NCBI GenBank assembly: GCA_016930695.1
Contig: JAFGGD010000020.1
Coordinates: 80,028 to 144,027, forward strand
DNA from: Candidatus Eisenbacteria bacterium
GTDB lineage: Bacteria; Orphanbacterota; Orphanbacteria; Orphanbacterales; Orphanbacteraceae
DNA: 64,000 nt
Reading direction: 5' to 3'
Part shown: positions 35,793 to 45,800 of the stretch, in pieces
How the letters are laid out: the number at the start of each line of letters is the position of its first letter
Numbering within the stretch: the first letter of the stretch is position 1
Notes under the pieces: generated by a model
The model's database searches: none
What the model saw: the letters and a program-made list of their open reading frames with translations, nothing else
Told to the model about the DNA's origin: nothing
Made by a program: the position numbers and the translations under genes

Positions 35793-37841
35793 ATGATGTC
35801 GATTCATCGCCTGTTCGCTGTATTGTTTCTCCTGTCGGCCATCGGAATTTTCGATGGTTGTGACACGGTGTCCACCACGGGCCCGGACGGGAACCAACCG
35901 CCCGAAACCTGGCTGAGCGGCGGCCCCGAACCTTTCGACGCGATCTCCTACCGCGCGGATCTCCACTGGACCGGAAGCGATTCGGACGGAGATGTGGTCT
36001 ACTACGAATACGCCGTGGACGACACGACCGAGTGGACCCGCGTGATCGGCGGTTCCTCCGAGTTTCTCTTCTCCTGCGGCGAGGAGCCCCTTTTCGATAC
36101 GCTGACCGCCGCGTCCGGCGCCGATTCGGTGGTGGAGCGGTCCGGCGCATTTCACTCTTTCTGGGTGCGCGCCGTGGACAACGAGGGGGCGAGGGATCCC
36201 TCCCCGGCTTGGATCTGCTTCAACGCGACGACGGTGCTTCCCTGGAGCCGGATCACGCAGGGTCCCATGCAGAGTGGGATGTCCGGCACTTCGGTCCGGA
36301 TCCGATGGGAGGGATTCGATCCGGACGGAACCACCGGTCCGATCGGGTACGAGTATTTTTACGCCGTCAAATCGACCATGAGGGAGGTTTATGGCTACGA
36401 AGACGCCACGGGAGTGACCCGCGAGGTCTGGAACAGCCTGGACTGGAACCGCGTCGGCGCGGACTGCACCCACGTCGATCTCCGGAATCTCACCACCGGG
36501 TATGGGGAGGACGGCGGCAACCGAAGCATGTTCTTCGTTCGCGCCGTCGACGAGGCGGGGTCGGTGGAGCAGATCACGGAGCCGTACCGGAACTGGATCG
36601 AATGGGGCGTGGGGAGAATGCCGCCGCAGATCGTCATCCATTCGAATTGGATGGGGACCGCGATGGGGAGTCTCCAGTATACCGGGATCGCTTTTGCCGG
36701 AAGCCGCCCCCGTTTCGCCTGGACCATGAACGGTTCTCTCGATCCTTGGGCTCTCGACCTCGACGGGTTCCGCTACGCCTACGACGCGCCGGAGTGGACC
36801 CCCTCCATCGGCTATGACGCCGGCCTGACCGCCTTCCCTCCGGAGGGGGAGACGTTCATCCTCGAAGAGATCGGCCACCACGTCTTTTACGTGGAAGCTT
36901 CTTTTCTTCCGGAGGGGACCGAGATATGCGAGTTTTCCTTCGATGTCTATCCTTCCCCGGCGGCGGAGACCAACATCTTTCTTCTAAACGATTTCTATGT
37001 TCCGGGATATCCCGGCCAGTATCCGAGCCCCGGGAGCTATGTCGCCCTCTGGGAGGATACGCTTCTCGCCGGCTTCAGCCGATTGCCCACCCGGACCCCG
37101 CGTATGGAGGAGGATACCGATCCACCGATCCAGAGAATGGCGGGAGCGTCGACGGTGATCCTCACTCTGGACGATTGGGAGTTCGGCACCACCATGACCG
37201 CGGTGTGGAACGACAACAATAGTAATCCGATCTGGTCGTACGCGGACGCCGGCGGGAACCTCTTTGTCGTCGGTTTCATGCCGGGCTGGAGCTTCCTCCC
37301 GGACAGGGATATGGACCTCTCCGGTACGGAACCGGAGTACGCTCCCTGTCTCGACTATTCCGCCTATAGCGCCTGCGGCGGCTATCTGGTTTGGCACCAG
37401 CCTCACTGGCCCGACCTCGGCCCCAAAACGTCTTTGTACAATCCGGTTCCGCATCCGCTCTACGAGTTCTGCGCGTTGGAGACGACCTGGCTCGACCAGG
37501 GGAGCGATTTCCTGGTCTCCGCCGAGGCGCTCCACGCGGGGTTTCCGGACCTGCACATCGACACGACCCGGTCCACGTTGCTGGCCGCTTACCCCGGCCT
37601 CTGGAATTGCGAAGAGCTGACCGTTCGGAGCGATGTCGGCGCGGTGCCTCTCTACGCGCCGGTTCGCGAGGAGGGGGGCGCCGCGGCATCCCGCCCGAAC
37701 GCGGTCTGGATCCCCTCGGACGGTCATCGGGGCCACGTGGTGTATATGAGCATGCCTCTCTACTTTTTCCCGCCCGGCGAGGCGCGGGAGGTGGTGGAGA
37801 CGATATTGGAGGATCTGTTCGGGGAGGTGTCCCGAAAGTAA
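35793..37841 (+). CDS. Probable lipoprotein, paralogue B of a tandem pair
   Basis: A 682-aa collinear paralogue of the gene at 33509. The N-terminal hydrophobic segment ends in GIFDGC, a poor lipobox but with Cys in the right place. The shared domain follows (LHWTGSDSDGDVVYYEYAVDDTTEW, FWVRAVDNEG), then two related domains and the same C-terminal region (TNIFLLNDFYVPGYPGQYP, LDDWEFGTTMTAVWND, GHVVYMSMPLYFF). GAGGGGGTGATG precedes the ATG. One block near the C-terminus is far closer in DNA to paralogue A than the rest. No promoter is obvious in the 150 nt after the terminator, so how it is transcribed is unclear. The function is not recognised. Confidence 0.72.
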   Translation: MMSIHRLFAVLFLLSAIGIFDGCDTVSTTGPDGNQPPETWLSGGPEPFDAISYRADLHWTGSDSDGDVVYYEYAVDDTTEWTRVIGGSSEFLFSCGEEPLFDTLTAASGADSVVERSGAFHSFWVRAVDNEGARDPSPAWICFNATTVLPWSRITQGPMQSGMSGTSVRIRWEGFDPDGTTGPIGYEYFYAVKSTMREVYGYEDATGVTREVWNSLDWNRVGADCTHVDLRNLTTGYGEDGGNRSMFFVRAVDEAGSVEQITEPYRNWIEWGVGRMPPQIVIHSNWMGTAMGSLQYTGIAFAGSRPRFAWTMNGSLDPWALDLDGFRYAYDAPEWTPSIGYDAGLTAFPPEGETFILEEIGHHVFYVEASFLPEGTEICEFSFDVYPSPAAETNIFLLNDFYVPGYPGQYPSPGSYVALWEDTLLAGFSRLPTRTPRMEEDTDPPIQRMAGASTVILTLDDWEFGTTMTAVWNDNNSNPIWSYADAGGNLFVVGFMPGWSFLPDRDMDLSGTEPEYAPCLDYSAYSACGGYLVWHQPHWPDLGPKTSLYNPVPHPLYEFCALETTWLDQGSDFLVSAEALHAGFPDLHIDTTRSTLLAAYPGLWNCEELTVRSDVGAVPLYAPVREEGGAAASRPNAVWIPSDGHRGHVVYMSMPLYFFPPGEAREVVETILEDLFGEVSRK

Positions 37842-37899
37842 TCGGCGCCGCCCACGATAAAGCCCGTTCCCTTTCCCTCTGGATGGTTCGGGGCCCGGG

Positions 37900-37908
37900 T
37901 GCTACAAT
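37900..37908 (+). promoter_or_regulatory. Possible extended -10 promoter
   Basis: TGCTACAAT (TGn plus TACAAT at 37903-37908) lies about 95 nt before the start at 38005. The -35 region at the right distance (TGGATG) is weak. It may serve the 521-aa secreted protein gene. Confidence 0.4.
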
Positions 37909-38004
37909 GACCCGGTTAGGTTGGAAACACACCAGGACATTCGGCATAAGTCGCCCTTTGCCAAAGGTTTCCGGGGCGGCCGCCAAACGAAATCGGGGGC
38001 GTCG

Positions 38005-39570
38005 ATGAAGACAACTCGAAAGAACCCTTGGGCTCTTTTCGCGGCTCCGGTCGCGGTGCTTCTCTCTGTGGTGATTGTGGGTCCCGTGATCGCCCAAGCG
38101 GTGGAGACCCCACCGATCCCGATCACGGTCACGCCGCTCAATCGGAAGACGGTGATCCAGTGGAATCAACCGTCCGAGGAGATCATCTCGTCCCTCGCTC
38201 AGGCCGACAGCAGCTGGGGGGGGACGGCGGAGTTTATCCACCGCGGTGAATACAGCGGGCACTGCGACATGGACATCACCTTCCGGGTGTTGAACCCGGT
38301 GGCGAGTTTCCGGGATCCTTTCGTGGAGACCGTTCTCTTTCAGGGCACCGATCCGTCGCGCCCGAACTATTGGACCGGGACGGCAGTCCCCTACGCCGGC
38401 GGCGAACCGGACATCTGCGAGAACCACAACATCTTGGTCACCGCCCTCGGCTCGGACGTGCTACTCGCGGATGGCACCGCCTCGGGCGAGCCGATCCTTT
38501 TCGACTGGCTCGATCCGCCCGACATGGGGACCTTCACCCTTCCGGCGGATTTTCGCCCCGGCGTGGACAGCATCCCGGTGACCATCGACGTCTGGATCTC
38601 CTTCGGAGAGGGGACCATCGATTCCGGCGGCGAGTTCACCGTGCGGGCGAAATCCAACGACATCCAGCTCTCCTGGAGTTACGTCCCCGAGGGCGGTGGT
38701 GAGACGGAGCGGGTTTCCTCCTCCGACGATGGGAACGACCCCCTGACGATTTGCCGGCCCGACGATTGGGTCGACTTTCTCTTCGGCCTCGAGGTGACGA
38801 TCACCACGGACACGACCTACAAGGACTCGCTGGTCCTGGAGATCACCGCCCGGGACTCGGTGGTGGCGCCCGGCGACACGATCACGGTCTACGACACCAC
38901 CGAAACATTCGTCACCGTGATCGACGAGATTCTGGACGATGTGCCCGCCGGCGGGGATTCGCTCGGCGTGGTTCATTTGAACTACCGCAAGATCGACGGA
39001 TACCGGGTGTACCGGAACGACATCACGAACCCGGATCGGTTCGTCCTTCTGAAGGACCTGAATTTCTGCCGCGCCGACTCGATCCCCCGCGAAAACGCGA
39101 CCCTGTCGGAGCTGGATTCGCTTCTCGCCGATCCCTTCCTGTACGAGGACACGGTGGGGGTCCACAACGGATTTCCCTATGTGTACTACGTGACCGCTTA
39201 CGACACGTTGACCCATAGCGAGAGCGCCGACTCCCTGAAGAGCAACCGGATTTTCCCGCGCAGTCTCGCCACGGAGGATCTCGACAAGATCCTCGTGGTG
39301 CCGAATCCCTACAAGCGGAACGCGGCTTGGGAAGAGGGGGTAGAGCAGCTCCAGTTCACCCATCTGCCGGCGCGAGCCTCCATCCGGATCTACACTATAG
39401 GCGGCGACCTGATCCGCGAATGGGAGCACTACGATCCGTCCGGCGGCGGCAATTCGTCCTGGGACATGAGAAACGATAACGGAGATCTGGTGGTCAGCGG
39501 GGTCTACCTCTATCACGTGAAATCCGCCGCCGGAGGGGAACGCGTCGGGAAATTCATCATCGTCCGGTGA
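38005..39570 (+). CDS. Secreted protein with C-terminal sorting-like domain
   Basis: A 521-aa exported protein. The ATG at 38005 gives a Sec signal (WALFAAPVAVLLSVVIVGPVIAQA); the frame extends upstream without sequence support. The body is beta-rich with Asp/Thr-rich stretches. A fibronectin-like segment with GYRVYRNDITNPDRF and GFPYVYYVTAYDTL covers about residues 350-430, and the C-terminal ~85 aa form a FlgD-like/T9SS-type domain (ILVVPNPYKRNAAWEEG, IRIYTIGGDLIREW, GVYLYHVKS, GKFIIVR). Proteins of this build are usually surface-exposed or released. It lies between paralogue B and the giant beta-helix gene, with promoter elements on both sides. No catalytic motif is seen. Confidence 0.75.
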   Translation: MKTTRKNPWALFAAPVAVLLSVVIVGPVIAQAVETPPIPITVTPLNRKTVIQWNQPSEEIISSLAQADSSWGGTAEFIHRGEYSGHCDMDITFRVLNPVASFRDPFVETVLFQGTDPSRPNYWTGTAVPYAGGEPDICENHNILVTALGSDVLLADGTASGEPILFDWLDPPDMGTFTLPADFRPGVDSIPVTIDVWISFGEGTIDSGGEFTVRAKSNDIQLSWSYVPEGGGETERVSSSDDGNDPLTICRPDDWVDFLFGLEVTITTDTTYKDSLVLEITARDSVVAPGDTITVYDTTETFVTVIDEILDDVPAGGDSLGVVHLNYRKIDGYRVYRNDITNPDRFVLLKDLNFCRADSIPRENATLSELDSLLADPFLYEDTVGVHNGFPYVYYVTAYDTLTHSESADSLKSNRIFPRSLATEDLDKILVVPNPYKRNAAWEEGVEQLQFTHLPARASIRIYTIGGDLIREWEHYDPSGGGNSSWDMRNDNGDLVVSGVYLYHVKSAAGGERVGKFIIVR

Positions 39571-39881
39571 GGTCGTCCTCTCATCGGGGCGGCCCTCTCC
39601 GCGAGGGTCAGCATTTCACCGATCGCCGGCGCCTCCGCGAGGAGGCGGACGTGCCTGCTTGCCGCGCCGCCGGAGGGTCTCCACCCCGGCTCTCCCGGCG
39701 GAAGCGTATCCCGTCCTTCGGCCCGGACGCACCCCTCGGACCCGCCCGGGCCAAATTGACAGCGTGGGAACGGATTGGTATAGTTTGGCATTCGTCAACA
39801 TGGTTTAACGCTTTTTTTATCAAAGCCTTGCCCCCAAACGGACATTCCGCGACCGGGGTTACGAAAGGAGCTCTCTTGACC
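39571..39881 (+). other. Intergenic region with promoter and leader
   Basis: About 310 nt. The first 185 nt are GC-rich with a CGCCTCC-GCGA-GGAGGCG hairpin near 39630 but no T tract. A promoter follows at 39756-39784 and a ~90-nt AT-richer leader ends in AAAGGAG, 11 bases before the ATG at 39882. The downstream frame is open through here but is not protein-like. Confidence 0.5.
39756..39784 (+). promoter_or_regulatory. Sigma70-type promoter for the giant beta-helix gene
   Basis: TTGACA (39756-39761), a 17-bp spacer and TATAGT (39779-39784), again with ATTGG just before the -10. The start is expected near 39791. Confidence 0.8.
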
Positions 39882-42800
39882 ATGAACGGCCGAAACGCCT
39901 TATCGATCCTGCTGGTGGGCCTGCTCCTGGCGATTCCCGGGTGGGCCGGCGCGACGACCCGCTACGTCGTGATGCAGCCGATCCAGACCGACCTGGCCGC
40001 GACAGCGGGCATAACGCCGTTTCCACCCTATGATTTCATCTTGTATGCCGCGACGGATATCCAGGATGCTCTCGATTACTGCGCGTACGGTGATACGGTT
40101 TTGATCGCGGGAGCCCAGCCCGAGGACACCTTCAATGGATATCTGCATTCCGAATCGATCGTAATCCCGAACGGCGTGGTCGTTCTGGGCGGTTGGGATG
40201 TGAACGCGGCGATTATGGGCCTCGGGAGCATGCCGGCCGTGGACCAGAGGATCTTCGCCGAGGACAGCCTCTGGACGATAATCATTCCCGCGATCGGTTC
40301 CGATGATCCGGTGGTCCGTTTCGCCGTCGACTCCACCGAGGTGTACGACACGACCACCGTAGGAGAGGAGGAAGTGATCGATTCCTCCTGGGTCCACACG
40401 GGCGTGGATTCCACCACGGTTCTCAGGGGCCTCTTCATTAGCGACGGAAACACCGAAATCGACGGCGCCGGAATCCTCCTGCCCATCGGTTCTCCCCGGA
40501 TCACGCGCAACGTCTTCAGCAGCCACACGACCTCCGAGCGGGGCGGCGCCATCTTCATCGGGTACGGCTCCCCGCGGATCGAGCACAACACCTTCGCTTC
40601 GAACTATGTCGGGGACGCCGCCGGCGGCATCGTGCACGTCGCGGGCGGGGCTCCGATCATTCGGGACAACATCTTCAGCGGCAACAGCGGGCCGGGATAC
40701 GCCGTCGCCTGCTCCGATAGCGCGGGCGCGCCGGTTTTGGGATACAACCTGTTCTATCGGAACAACGACCAGGACACCCTCGCCTGCTCCGGCGACGGAT
40801 CGAACCTTTTCGGCGTAAATCCGGTCTATTGCGCTTCCGCCGACAACGACTATCGCCTCTTTCGGGAGTCCCCCATCGCGGCGGCCTCCTCGGAAGGGGA
40901 TGCGATCGGCGCCTGGGGCATCGGATGCCGGGCGACACGCAAGTACGTCGCCGCCACCGGCGCCACGGGAATCCTTCCCTATAACGAGCCGGATCGGGCG
41001 GCCCTCACCCTCTCCGCCGCCCTCGACGTCTCCTACCCGGGCGACACGATCCTGGTCACCATCGGCGAGTTCGAGGAGAACCTGGAGGTTCCCGGGGGGA
41101 TCCGGCTGTCGGGAAGCTGGGATTACGGATTCAACTTTCAAGACCCGTACCAATCCGGCACGGTGATCCGCTCCGTCGAAGGCGGAGAGAGCGCCATCCG
41201 CCTCACCGGCGAAGGAACCGGCGATAACCACCTGGAGTATCTCGTGCTCACCGACGCGGGCGACGCGGACGGGGCTCTTCTCTCCGCGGAGGGGGTCGCG
41301 GTGACGCTCGAGCACATCTCCGTGGTAGGGAACATCAGCGCCGGCGCCTCATTGATTCACGCCGGCGCGGGCGCTTCGCTCGATTTCGATTACTGCATGT
41401 TCGCCCTCAACCAAGACGCTCCGGTGTTCGGTTGCGGCGGCGGCTCCGTCACGGTCCGGAACAGCAACTTTTTCGAGAACGACGAGATCGCGGCGGCGGG
41501 ATGCGCAGTCGCCTTGATCGACACCACGCGGCGCGATCCTTTCTTCTGTGATCCGGACTCGGCGGATTATCGGGTCTATTCGGAAGGCAGGATGGGCGAG
41601 TCGGCGCCGGGGCTTTCACCGTTCGGCGCCCTCTCGGTGGGCTGCAACTACTCCGCTCACTACGTCCGTCTGGGCGTGGGCGATGGAGTGTATCCCTACG
41701 AGACGCCGGAGAAAGCCACGTCGGACGTGGAGGCGGCCATCGACGTCGCGTCGGCTCAGGACACGATCCGTATGGGGTCGGGCGTTTACGAGATGAACCT
41801 GACCATCGACAAGGGTGTCGGGTTCGAGGGCGGGTGGACCGATTCCACCTTCCTTACCCGGGATTACGCTTTCGCGCCGAGCATCCTGCAGGGGACGGCG
41901 GCGGGGGAACCGACGGTCCGTTTCGAGGGCGTGTTCTCCCAGTTCGCCCCTTCCGGCGGGCTGGATGGATTCATCATCACACACGCCGAGGGGGTGGAGG
42001 GACCCGGAGTGGTCGTCGCCGAAGGCGCCCGCCCGAGACTCCGTCACAACCTGATCACCGGGAACCATGTCGACTATGTCTCGCACCCCGAGCACCCCGC
42101 CGCGGGCGTGGTGATCCAGGGAATCGTCGGCGGATCGCAGGCCGTTCCGATCCTCCAGGAGAACACCATCGCCGGGAACACGATCACCGGCGCCGTCGCC
42201 GGCAACCGGGTCGCCTCGGGCGTCTCGATCAGCGAGGCGGGCACCACGACGAACAACTGGACCTGGCTCCTGGACAACATCATCTCCGACAACGCGGGTG
42301 GGATCGCCGCGATCGTGAACCAGGAAAGCTGGATCCGCCTGGACGACAACATCATTTTCGACAACACGAACATCAATGCCGCCGACAGCAGTTGGGCGGA
42401 CTACAGCTTCTACGGGGAGCAGGTCGACGATTTCCGGTCGATCGATCCCCTCTTCTGCGGAGCGGATTCCGGGAACTACTACCTCACCAGTTGCTCGCCG
42501 GCGATCGTTAGCGCCACCGGCGACACGGTGACCGGCGCGTTGCCGGTCTCCCCCTATTGCATCTGCGACGGCGAGGTGTTTCTCGTCAACCCGAGCGCCG
42601 GGGCGTCCGGCTTCCCCTTCCGGAGCAGGCGGAACGCGGCCCGGCACATCTCGGATATCGATCCTTACTTCTTCCGGGGAGACACGATCTCCCTATTGGG
42701 ACAGGCGGAGCGCTGCACGGTCAAGGTGTGCGCCGGCGCGATCATCGATTCCTTTACTTTGGTGAACGGCGTGAAATACCGGGGCGGGTACGTCCTCCCC

Positions 42801-45800
42801 GACTACCTGGAGTCCTCCCGGAATCCCGCCGATCCGAACAAGACCTCCCGCATCGGCGGCGGCGCGAGGAACCGGATCATGACCGCCGGTCCCGGCGTCG
42901 ACAGCACCACCGTGGTGGACGGTTTCGAGTTCGCGGCGGGGCGCGCCGATAAGGGCTCGGGAGCCTATCTGTACGGAGACGCGGCCCCGGTCTTCAGCAA
43001 CAACAAGTTCATCGAGTGCCGTTCCACGCAATCGGGGGTCATCTACTCCGACGAGGAGTCGTCTCCGAGGATCATCGGCAACCGGATCTACAACAACTCC
43101 GTGGATACCGACGGAGGCGTGATCCATCTCGCGGGCGCGGGCGGCGTGGTGGCGAACAACACCGTTTCCGACAACAAGGGTGGAGGATGGGCGTTCATCG
43201 CCGAGGAGTGCGCCCCGGACGTGTACAACAACGCCTTCACCTACAACGATCAGGGAATCCGCACCGACGGCGCCGCAGCGATTCACTTCGATCATAACGA
43301 CGTGTTCTATCACGACCCGGACTACGAAGAAGAGATGGAGTTCGATACCACCGGACAGGGGAACATCTCCCAAGGACCGCTCTACTGCGCCCGGGGACGT
43401 TTTCAGTACACCCTTTTCGATCATTCACCTTTGGTTGCGGCGGGAAGGAACGGCGGCAACATGGGCGCGCGGCCGGTGGGGTGCAGCACGCCCCGGCACT
43501 ACGTGAGCGAAGCGGGCGCGAACGAATACCCCTACGACACGGCGGTCCGGGCGGCTCATCGCATTCAGGACGCAGTCGACGTGGCCAGCATGGCCGGGTT
43601 CTCCAACCCGAACGACTCCGCGGACGTGGTCTTGGTCGCCGCGGGCACCTACGAGGAAACGCTTCGGGTGCCGACGAACGTCAAGGTATACGGCGGGTAC
43701 AACGCCTCCTTCAGTGCCGAGCAGCGTGATTACCGCACGAACGTAACGGTGATCGACGCGGGTGGCGAGGGAACCGCCGTGGTGATCGATTCCGGAGCGA
43801 GAGGTCCCACGGCCACGGCGACGGTCGCCGGGAACACGGCGACCATCTTCGACGGCTTCACCATCCGGAACGGGCAAGGCGTTCGCGGCGGCGGTATCCG
43901 AATCGGCGAGTACGCGAAGCCGGTGGTCCGTTACAACCGGATCGAGCACTGCCGCGCCGACCTGGGAGGCGGCATTTTGGTCGAACCGGGCGCGAAGGGG
44001 TGGATCGTGTACAACACGGTGGTCGAGGACACCGCCGTTTCCGGAGCGGGACTCTTCGCCGAGGGTTACACCACTTCGGCGTGGGACACGACGTGGCATG
44101 GTGGAGAAATCACCGGCGTCAACGGATTGTCGGAAACGGTCCCCCTCATCGCCAACAATACATTCGTGGACTGCGAGGTCGAGGGTGGAGGCGCCGGAGT
44201 CGTTCATCTGGATGAGGCGGAACCGATTTTCCGCCGATCCATCGTAGCGTACAACGGCGGCGGCGCCGGATTGGTACACGTCTATGATTTGGGCGGACAC
44301 GATACCGCTTTGCCCCAGGTGTACAACAACCAGTTCTACAGCAACGCCGGCGGCGACTCCCTGCCGGATCATCTGAACCTTCTCCTCGGCGAGCACGTGA
44401 TCGCTCCTCCCGCTTTCTGTGACACCGCGGAGGGGGCTTACACCCTGCTCTACGATCGCAGTCTGATCCGAGATGAAGTAAGCCCGGTTCGGGACAGCTG
44501 CGCCGCGACCATCTGGGGTTCGGAGCCGGTCGGTTGCACCTATCCGGGGCACCGATTCCTGGCCTATTGGGATCCCAACTCCAACAACCGGCCGATCTTC
44601 CCCTATGTCTGCGCTCCGAACGCTGCGCGAAACCTGGACGTCATTCTTCCCTACGTGAACAGCGGAGACACGGTGGACGTGGCCGGCGACAGTCGCGTGG
44701 CGACCACTACTCCTCCCTTGGAGGGCGCCCTGTACACCGGTAATTTCCAGGTGAATCGCCCCATCGTCCTGCGCGGCGGGTTCGACGCCGGATTCGCCTT
44801 GTCGGAGCCGAAGCCGGACTCCGTGTCTCTCCAAGCGGTGCTTCGCCCACGAACGAACGGATCGATCCTCGTTGTTCAACAGGATCCCGCGGCGGCCACG
44901 GACAGCACGCTCCGCATCGACTCGACGACGATCATCTCGGGGCTGACCTTCCAAAACGCGAACGCGGAGTTGGTCAACGGCGGTGCGATTCGTTGCATCG
45001 GCGGCGCCAGCCCGACGATCCGGAAGTGTTCCTTCGAGGAGAACTCCACCAAGAACTGGGGCGGAGCGATCTCCATCCGGGACGCCGCCTCCCCGCGGAT
45101 TCTGGACAGCTACTTCTACCGGAACCGGGCGGGTGTCGGCGGCGCGATCTACCTGTACCGCGTCTCCGATCCGGTTGTGCGGGGGAACATCTTCTCCGAG
45201 AACGGCGATCCCGAGATCGGCCAGTACGGAGGCGTCCGGATCGAGGAGTCGACCGCAGGCGGCTCGGTGGACAACAACGTCTTCTACGGCAACCGCCGCG
45301 GCGCCCTCTCCCTCTCCGAGGCGAAGGGCGGCTTCCGGATCTGGAACAACGTGATCGCCTCCAACGGCGGTTACGGGATCTCCCTGACGCCCGTGTTCGA
45401 AGGGATCCAGACGCCCGTTCTCTCCCACAACGACCTGTGGGCGAACAGCGAGGGGAATCTGCTCAACATCGACGAGGACACGACATCGATCCACGCGAAC
45501 CCGCAGTTCTGCAACACGGGAGAGCGGTTCGATCTCACCAACCGGCTGAGGGTGTTCGACACCTTCTTCCGCTATCAGGAGTGTTCGCCCATGCTTCTCG
45601 CCGGCGTCGATCCCCTGTCGGAGCGGGACGCCCACATCGGCGTGGCCAAGCTGAGCGAAATGACCTGCGCGGACACCACGGCGCCGGCGCTGGAGATCGG
45701 GTTCCTGCTCCACTCGACCCTGCCGGGCGTGGCGAACCTTTATGTCATTCCGAACGAGACCATCGCCCGGGATTCGATTCTCCTTCAAACCATGTACGCC

